DNA of 29,186 bases from an uncultured Eubacteriales bacterium (lineage in GTDB: Bacteria > Bacillota > Clostridia > Oscillospirales > Oscillospiraceae): contig URPU01000020.1 of assembly GCA_900549865.1 (NCBI GenBank), forward strand, positions 1 to 29,186, in the 5' to 3' direction. This document shows, piece after piece, positions 24,600 to 29,186 of the stretch; within the stretch, counting starts at the first letter, position 1, and every line of letters begins with the position of its first letter. The notes under the pieces are model-generated. The model did no database searches, was not told the DNA's origin, and saw only the letters and a program-made list of their open reading frames with translations. Made by a program: the position numbers and the translations under genes.

Positions 24600-26036
24600 T
24601 TATTTCATTCTTTTCAGCGTCTCGGTGAGCAGCGCCCATGTGCGCTGCGTCGAGGCGATGTGCAGCTTCTCGCGGAAGGTGTGTATCTCGTCTATGTCCG
24701 GCCCGAGTGATACGCAGTCCAGCTCCGGCTTCTTGCCGAGGAACAGCCCGCACTCAAGCCCCGCGTGTATTGCCGCGATGGTGGGCGCATGGCCGTACTG
24801 CTCCGTAAAGACCTCCGCCATAAGATCGCGCAGAGGGGAGTCCTGCCTGTAGGCCCAGCCGGGATAATCCCCGCTTATGCTCACCGTGCCGCCAAGCTGC
24901 GCCGTCAGGCATTCAAGCCGGTCTATAAGCATCCGCTTCTGGCTTGCCACGCTGCTGCGCACGCTGAACGACGCGCACACCGCGTCCTCGCGCGTCGTGA
25001 GTATGCCGAGGTTCAGCGAGGTCTGCACCAGCCCCGCAATATCCGCGCTCATCGCCTGTATGCCGTTCGGCATGCATACGAGCATACACACGGCCTTCTC
25101 CGTCGCGGCCTTGTCCAGCGCCGGGGCGCGCTCGCCCGCGGATACGCTCACGCATATCGCGCCGTCGTTGACCCTGTACTCGTCCTTGAACTGTGCCTCC
25201 ATTTCCGCGCACACGGCCTTTGCCGCGTCTGCGTCGGAGACGATGACCGCGGCGTAGGACGCCGTGGGGATGGCGTTGTCCTTAAGCCCGCCGCGGACGG
25301 ATACAAGGCGGAACTCCGTCGCTTTTCCGAGAGCGTACAGCAGTCTGCCCATAAGCATGTTCGCGTTGGCGCGGCCCTTGTCTATCTCCGCGCCGGAGTG
25401 CCCGCCGAGAAGCCCTGTCACGGCGATGTCCAGCGCCTGTCCGTCAAAGTCCTCGCGCGCGGCGGGCAGCGTGCATTCCACGTGCGCCCCTCCCGCGCAG
25501 CTCACGGTGAATATCCCCTCGTCCTCGGAGTCGATGTTTATCAGCATCTTCCCCTTGAGCGGGCTTAAGTCTATGCCCATCGCGCCGTCCATGCCGACCT
25601 CTTCGTCCACGGTTATCACGGCCTCCACGCGCGGATGCGGCAGCTCCTTTGAATCCAGCACCGCCAGCGCCATCGCCACGGCAATGCCGTCGTCCGCGCC
25701 CAGCGTTGTTCCGCGGGCGAATACCACGTCGCCCTCGACGGCGAGGTCGAGACCCTCCTTCTCCATGTCCTTGGCGCAGTCCGGGGCCTTCTCGCACACC
25801 ATGTCCATGTGCCCCTGAATTATGACAGGCTCCGCATTTTCATAGCCCTCCGTCGCGGGCGCGATGATGATAATGTTGTTCAGCTCGTCTTGATAGTGCT
25901 CAAGCCCGCGCACGCGCGCGAACTCCGCCAGATAATCGCTGACGGCCTTCGTGTTCCCGCTTCCGCGCGGTATTGCCGAAATGTCCTCAAAAAATTTGAA
26001 TACGCTTTTGGGCTCAAGCCCGTTCAATACGCTCAT
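24600..26036 (-). CDS. pepD: Aminoacyl-histidine dipeptidase (M20 family)
   Basis: 478 residues from the ATG at 26036 (AAGGAG ahead); an in-frame start ten codons earlier lacks a site. Cytoplasmic zinc dipeptidase that cleaves Xaa-His and other dipeptides. Metal and catalytic residues are visible: His76 and Asp78 in QGHMDMV, Asp115 in LGADDG, the Glu pair at 145-146 in DEEVGMD, Asp in NIDSEDEG, and the C-terminal EIHTFREKL histidine. The lid domain occupies about 200-385. It lies 81 bases after the MATE gene on the same strand. Confidence 0.92.
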   Translation of the reverse strand: MSVLNGLEPKSVFKFFEDISAIPRGSGNTKAVSDYLAEFARVRGLEHYQDELNNIIIIAPATEGYENAEPVIIQGHMDMVCEKAPDCAKDMEKEGLDLAVEGDVVFARGTTLGADDGIAVAMALAVLDSKELPHPRVEAVITVDEEVGMDGAMGIDLSPLKGKMLINIDSEDEGIFTVSCAGGAHVECTLPAAREDFDGQALDIAVTGLLGGHSGAEIDKGRANANMLMGRLLYALGKATEFRLVSVRGGLKDNAIPTASYAAVIVSDADAAKAVCAEMEAQFKDEYRVNDGAICVSVSAGERAPALDKAATEKAVCMLVCMPNGIQAMSADIAGLVQTSLNLGILTTREDAVCASFSVRSSVASQKRMLIDRLECLTAQLGGTVSISGDYPGWAYRQDSPLRDLMAEVFTEQYGHAPTIAAIHAGLECGLFLGKKPELDCVSLGPDIDEIHTFREKLHIASTQRTWALLTETLKRMK

Positions 26037-26094
26037 GCGCTTCTCCTTCCGCCGCGCTGCGCTCATTTCGCGCCTGCCGCGGCCATATATTGTT

Positions 26095-26113
26095 ATGCCG
26101 TGTTGAACGGCAT
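26095..26113 (-). terminator. Weak hairpin between MATE and pepD genes
   Basis: ATGCCGT/ACGGCAT stem with a five-base loop just after the MATE stop codon; no T run follows, so readthrough to pepD is likely. Confidence 0.35.
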
Positions 26114-26117
26114 GGGT

Positions 26118-27545
26118 TTACATAACTTCTAATTTCCCGGCGGCCTCCGCGGCCTCCTGCTCGGCCTGCTTCTGATTCAGATCCCTGCATACGTGCACGG
26201 CCAGCGGCAGTGCCGTCAGAAATGCGCACACGTCGGCGACGGGCTGCGCGATGTACACGCCCCATATGGGAACGCTCATGACCTGCGGCAGAATGAGCAC
26301 CGCGGGGATGAAATACAGCCCGTTTCGCGCCATTGCAAGCACCGCCCCGCCAATGACCCGGCCGAGGTTCTGATACACCATGTTCGTCATGACCACAAGC
26401 CCGATGAGCCAGAACGTCGCGCACTGACAGCGCATCACGGTCGTGCCTATGCGGATGACGTCCGCGTCGTCGCGGAACAGCGCCACAGCGCCGGGGGCGA
26501 GGGCGTAGCCCAGCGCAGACATGATGATAAGAAATACAAATGACACCTTCAGGCAGAAAAGATAGCCCCCGCGCACGCGGTCAAAGCGCTTCGCCCCGTA
26601 GTTGAAGCCGCATATCGGCTGAAAGCCCTGCCCGAAGCCCAGCAGCGCCGAGAACGCCAGCATGGTTATCTTGTTCACCACCGTGAACGCGGCCACGGTC
26701 TGCGCGGCCAGCGCGGCCGTTGCGGCGGCTGCCGCCGCGGAGTTCAGGCACATCACCGACACGCTGCTCAGACTCTGCCGGATGAGCGACGGAAGCCCGC
26801 CCACAAAGATGTTTTTGTAATAGAACGCGGTCGGACTGAAGTTTTTGATGTGTATTTTCAGGCTGTCGGAGCGCAGCGTGCCTGCGTACAGCATCAGACA
26901 GCTCACCGTCTGTCCGACGACGGTTGCCAGCGCCGCGCCCTTTACATCCATGCCCAGCGTGAATATGAATATCGGATCCAGCACGCAGTTTAGCACCGCG
27001 CCCGAAACAAGCCCCACCATGGAAAACACGGCGTTCCCCTGAAAGCGGAGCTGGTTGTTCAGCACGCACGACACGCACATGAACGGCGCGCCGCACAGGA
27101 TGATGCACATGTATTCCTCCGCGTACCGTATCGTCAGCGGGTCGAGAAGCCCCTCCCGCGCGCCGAGGATGAACAGCACGCCTTTTTTGAAAACGAAGCC
27201 CACGGCCATCAGCACCACGCCGAATATCAGCGCGGATATACTGCCCGTCGCGGCCATGGCCTCGGCCTTTTCAATGTGCTTCGCGCCGAGCGAGCGCGAG
27301 ATATAGTTGCCGGAGCCCTGCCCGAAGAAGAAGCCGAACGCCTGGATTATCGCCATTATCGGCAATATAAGGCCGACGCCTGCCGTGGCCTCGTTGCCTA
27401 TCCTTCCCACGAAGAAGGTATCGACGATGTTGTAAAGCCCCGTCACCAGCATGGATATTATCGTCGGCACGGCCATCCTGCACACCAGCCGCTCCACGGG
27501 ACAGGTCGTCATCAATGTATATTTATCTTCCTTTGCTGCGCTCAT
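26118..27545 (-). CDS. MATE family efflux transporter (MepA-like)
   Basis: 475 residues with twelve membrane segments. Begins with CPVERLVCRMAVPTIISMLVT and YNIVDTFFVGRIGNEATAGV, typical of the MepA branch of MATE pumps, and has GFGQGFQPICGFNYGAKR in the second half. Exports cationic drugs or metabolites by ion antiport. The C-terminus is a charged, Ala/Glu-rich tail. Ribosome site AAGGGA, promoter at 27582-27610. PepD follows downstream. Confidence 0.92.
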   Translation of the reverse strand: MSAAKEDKYTLMTTCPVERLVCRMAVPTIISMLVTGLYNIVDTFFVGRIGNEATAGVGLILPIMAIIQAFGFFFGQGSGNYISRSLGAKHIEKAEAMAATGSISALIFGVVLMAVGFVFKKGVLFILGAREGLLDPLTIRYAEEYMCIILCGAPFMCVSCVLNNQLRFQGNAVFSMVGLVSGAVLNCVLDPIFIFTLGMDVKGAALATVVGQTVSCLMLYAGTLRSDSLKIHIKNFSPTAFYYKNIFVGGLPSLIRQSLSSVSVMCLNSAAAAAATAALAAQTVAAFTVVNKITMLAFSALLGFGQGFQPICGFNYGAKRFDRVRGGYLFCLKVSFVFLIIMSALGYALAPGAVALFRDDADVIRIGTTVMRCQCATFWLIGLVVMTNMVYQNLGRVIGGAVLAMARNGLYFIPAVLILPQVMSVPIWGVYIAQPVADVCAFLTALPLAVHVCRDLNQKQAEQEAAEAAGKLEVM

Positions 27546-27581
27546 ATCAATTCCCTTAATTATTTCTTATATTTATATTGT

Positions 27582-27610
27582 ACTATACCACACGCCCAAC
27601 CGTTTCGCAA
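27582..27610 (-). promoter_or_regulatory. Promoter of the MepA-like MATE gene
   Basis: TTGCGA (27610-27605), 17-base spacer, TATAGT (27587-27582), minus strand. Confidence 0.55.
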
Positions 27611-27678
27611 TAGCCGCGCACTGCCGCCGTGGCCGGGTAAATATTTTGTAAACACTGGCGCGGCGCGCCCGCCCGGCA

Positions 27679-27707
27679 TTGACGCGCAAGGGAAAGTTCA
27701 TTATAAT
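27679..27707 (+). promoter_or_regulatory. Promoter of the phosphodiesterase gene
   Basis: TTGACG (27679-27684), 17-base spacer, TATAAT (27702-27707). Confidence 0.75.
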
Positions 27708-27751
27708 ATATACTCCGGTTTTGTAATAAGTATAAAGGAATGGTAGTATAA

Positions 27752-27764
27752 AGGAGCGGCTCCT
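27752..27764 (+). promoter_or_regulatory. Palindrome covering the ribosome site of the phosphodiesterase gene
   Basis: AGGAGC-G-GCTCCT directly abuts the ATG at 27765. The ribosome site GGAG is one arm, so in RNA a competing dimer or partial fold could hide it; the one-base loop makes a simple hairpin unlikely without opening the inner pairs. Confidence 0.4.
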
Positions 27765-28319
27765 ATGAAGTGGATGATAGCCTCGGATATACACGGCTCG
27801 GCGCATTTCTGCCGGCTGCTGTTGGAGAATTTTGAACGTGAGCGGGCGGATAGACTCATCCTGCTGGGCGACCTGTTGTATCACGGCCCGCGCAACGATC
27901 TTCCGCGCGGCTATGACACGCGCGAGACTGCGCGCCGCCTGAATGAGTACTGCGATAAGATCTCGGCCGTGCGCGGCAACTGCGATGCCGAGGTCGATCA
28001 GATGGTGCTGGACTTCCCGATAATGGCGGAGTATGCCCTGCTGGACGCCGGCAACGCTTTGATATTCGCAACGCACGGGCATGTGTATAATCCCCAGAAC
28101 CCGCCCGTACTCCCGCGGGGAAGCATCGTCCTCTGCGGCCACACGCATATCCCCGTCTGCAAAGAGAGCGACGGCATCACATATCTCAACCCCGGCTCCG
28201 TCTCCATCCCGAAGGAGGCGTCGCCCCACAGCTATATGATATTTGAAAACGGCGTGTTCACATGGAAGGATATAGAGGGCGGGGCGTACATGACCTATCC
28301 CGACCCCGGCCGCGAATGA
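27765..28319 (+). CDS. YfcE/MJ0936-type metallophosphoesterase
   Basis: 184 residues of the calcineurin-like phosphoesterase fold. Metal-binding motifs in order: SDIHG (Asp8, His10), LLGDLLYHG, VRGNCD, ATHGH and CGHTHIP. Relatives such as YfcE are Mn-dependent phosphodiesterases with unclear natural substrates. It has its own strong promoter, and a coiled-coil membrane protein gene follows after 20 bases. Confidence 0.88.
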   Translation: MKWMIASDIHGSAHFCRLLLENFERERADRLILLGDLLYHGPRNDLPRGYDTRETARRLNEYCDKISAVRGNCDAEVDQMVLDFPIMAEYALLDAGNALIFATHGHVYNPQNPPVLPRGSIVLCGHTHIPVCKESDGITYLNPGSVSIPKEASPHSYMIFENGVFTWKDIEGGAYMTYPDPGRE

Positions 28320-28339
28320 AGAGCAGGAGGGCTTTATAA

Positions 28340-28792
28340 ATGGATGAAAACAAGCTTGTGAAGGATAACGGCGGCGCGCCCGATGCGCCGCAGGATGCGC
28401 AGACCGAGCGGGAGCTTATCGATTCCCTCCAGCGCCGCATTGACGCGATGGAGCGCCGCGAGGCCGAGTTTAAGGCGCGGCGGCTGATGCTGCACGGTGT
28501 TTTGGCGGCCGTGCTTTTGGTTGCCATTCTTCTTGCCGCGCCGCGCGTGCGCGCCGCGGTGAAAACGCTGGATCAGGTTTCGTCCACCGTGCAGAAGTAC
28601 AGTCTCCAGCTCAAGGAGCTTGACCCGCAGAAGCTGCAAGGCGCGATAAAGGTCATAAACGGGCTGGATACGGACGCGCTCGACAAGGCCGGTGAAGAGC
28701 TGGACGGTATAGACCTCGACACGATAATGACGCAGTTCGGCCGCCTTGAAAGCGTCGGCGGCGATCTGAGTGAGCTTAAATCCGCAATATAC
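28340..28792 (+). CDS. Coiled-coil membrane protein, 3' end replaced at a junction
   Basis: ATG with AGGAGG nine bases ahead. About 150 native-looking residues: a charged N-terminal coiled coil (about 20-46), one membrane segment (about 50-68), then a second helical stretch ([19 protein letters not shown] and on) outside. The frame stays open without a stop to the end of the window because from about 28790 it reads the antisense of a glycyl-tRNA synthetase gene, so its real C-terminus is missing. Family not recognised; proteins of this layout follow YfcE-like genes here only by position. Confidence 0.6.
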
Positions 28793-29185
28793 ATCATCGG
28801 CACGGCGATAGCGCTTTCCGATGGAACCCGCATCATCGTAATCCACCGGGAAATGCTTAGCCAGCAGCTCGTATACCCTTCTTGCCTCCGGGCTGAGCTT
28901 GTTTTTCTGCAAGGGCAGCACGGAGCATTTGTAGGGCGCAAGTGCCGGATGCAGATGCAGCACCGTGCGCACATCGCCCGGGGCTATCTCCTCCTCGTCA
29001 TAGGCCTCGCACAGGAAGGCCAGCACCGCACGGTCGGCGCCCAGCGACGGCTCAATGCAGTAGGGTACATACCGCTCGTTTGTAACCGGATCCAGATATT
29101 CCATGCTCTCTCCGGAATGCTTTGCGTGCGTGCTCAGGTCGTAATCCGTCCTGTCGGCAACGCCCCAAAGCTCGCCCCAGCCGAA
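28790..29185 (-). CDS. glyQS: Glycyl-tRNA synthetase, partial at both ends
   Basis: The frame enters from beyond the window and reads [45 protein letters not shown], the LHPALAPYK and [14 protein letters not shown] blocks, all diagnostic of the single-chain (alpha2) class II glycyl-tRNA synthetase. It charges tRNA-Gly. After RRADDV the expected GTPFCVTVD continuation is absent and the reading runs into the antisense of the coiled-coil gene, so the last 50 or so residues of the anticodon-binding domain are missing in this sequence. Confidence 0.88.
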
Positions 29186-29186
29186 G

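Noticed and set aside
28334..29104. 256-codon minus-strand frame that appears to be one protein
   Set aside because: Its first part is glycyl-tRNA synthetase; the rest is the antisense of the coiled-coil gene, read through the junction near 28790.

Overview
The window looks like a chromosomal piece of a fairly GC-rich, low-complexity-poor Clostridia genome (Oscillospiraceae-like, probably gut-derived). Reasons: strong AGGAGG-type ribosome sites, vegetative promoters close to TTGACA-17-TATAAT, an EndoA-type MazF, a Gram-positive-type pyrimidine nucleoside phosphorylase, several MATE pumps, and hairpin-rich intergenic repeats of the kind seen in gut Clostridia. Taxonomy is inference; no rRNA, tRNA, CRISPR array or insertion sequence was seen.

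Layout. 1-490: a terminator, then a compact small-peptide/antisense-RNA module that resembles a type I toxin-antitoxin locus. 521-6087 (minus): an operon-like set of sn-glycerol-1-phosphate dehydrogenase, glycerol kinase, NagD-like HAD phosphatase and a GT39 (PMT-type) glycosyltransferase. 6123-8167 (minus): an alpha/beta-hydrolase fused to a polytopic membrane domain. 8344-8559: a second, partial copy of the antisense module, this one with a strong terminator but no intact peptide. 8563-9656 (minus): a PocR-AraC regulator, plausibly tied to the glycerol genes. 9734-12299 (minus): pyrimidine nucleoside phosphorylase followed by a secreted Cys-rich protein. 12296-15026 (minus): an unknown two-part protein, a solitary MazF, a FabG-like reductase and a PlsC-like acyltransferase. 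15077-16516 (plus): an S24-fold protein with altered catalytic residues and a membrane protein. 16535-21225 (minus): an ABC importer (binding lipoprotein, ATPase, double permease) with a HAD phosphatase at its end. 21396-24216 (plus): a MATE pump and a lysozyme-domain lipoprotein. 24252-24577: a composite palindromic repeat. 24600-27610 (minus): a second MATE pump and PepD dipeptidase. 27679-end (plus): a YfcE-type phosphodiesterase and a coiled-coil membrane protein that runs without a stop into the antisense of a truncated glycyl-tRNA synthetase gene.

How the parts work together. The clearest metabolic unit is the glycerol phosphate block, in which EgsA (AraM family) and a NagD/AraL-like phosphatase sit beside GlpK, an arrangement reminiscent of the araL-araM pair in Bacillus subtilis. 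The importer plus HAD phosphatase may take up and dephosphorylate a phosphorylated compound. The most novel-looking signal is the pair of antisense-RNA modules at 171-490 and 8344-8559. The 3' end (about 28790) carries a chimeric junction that may be a misassembly.
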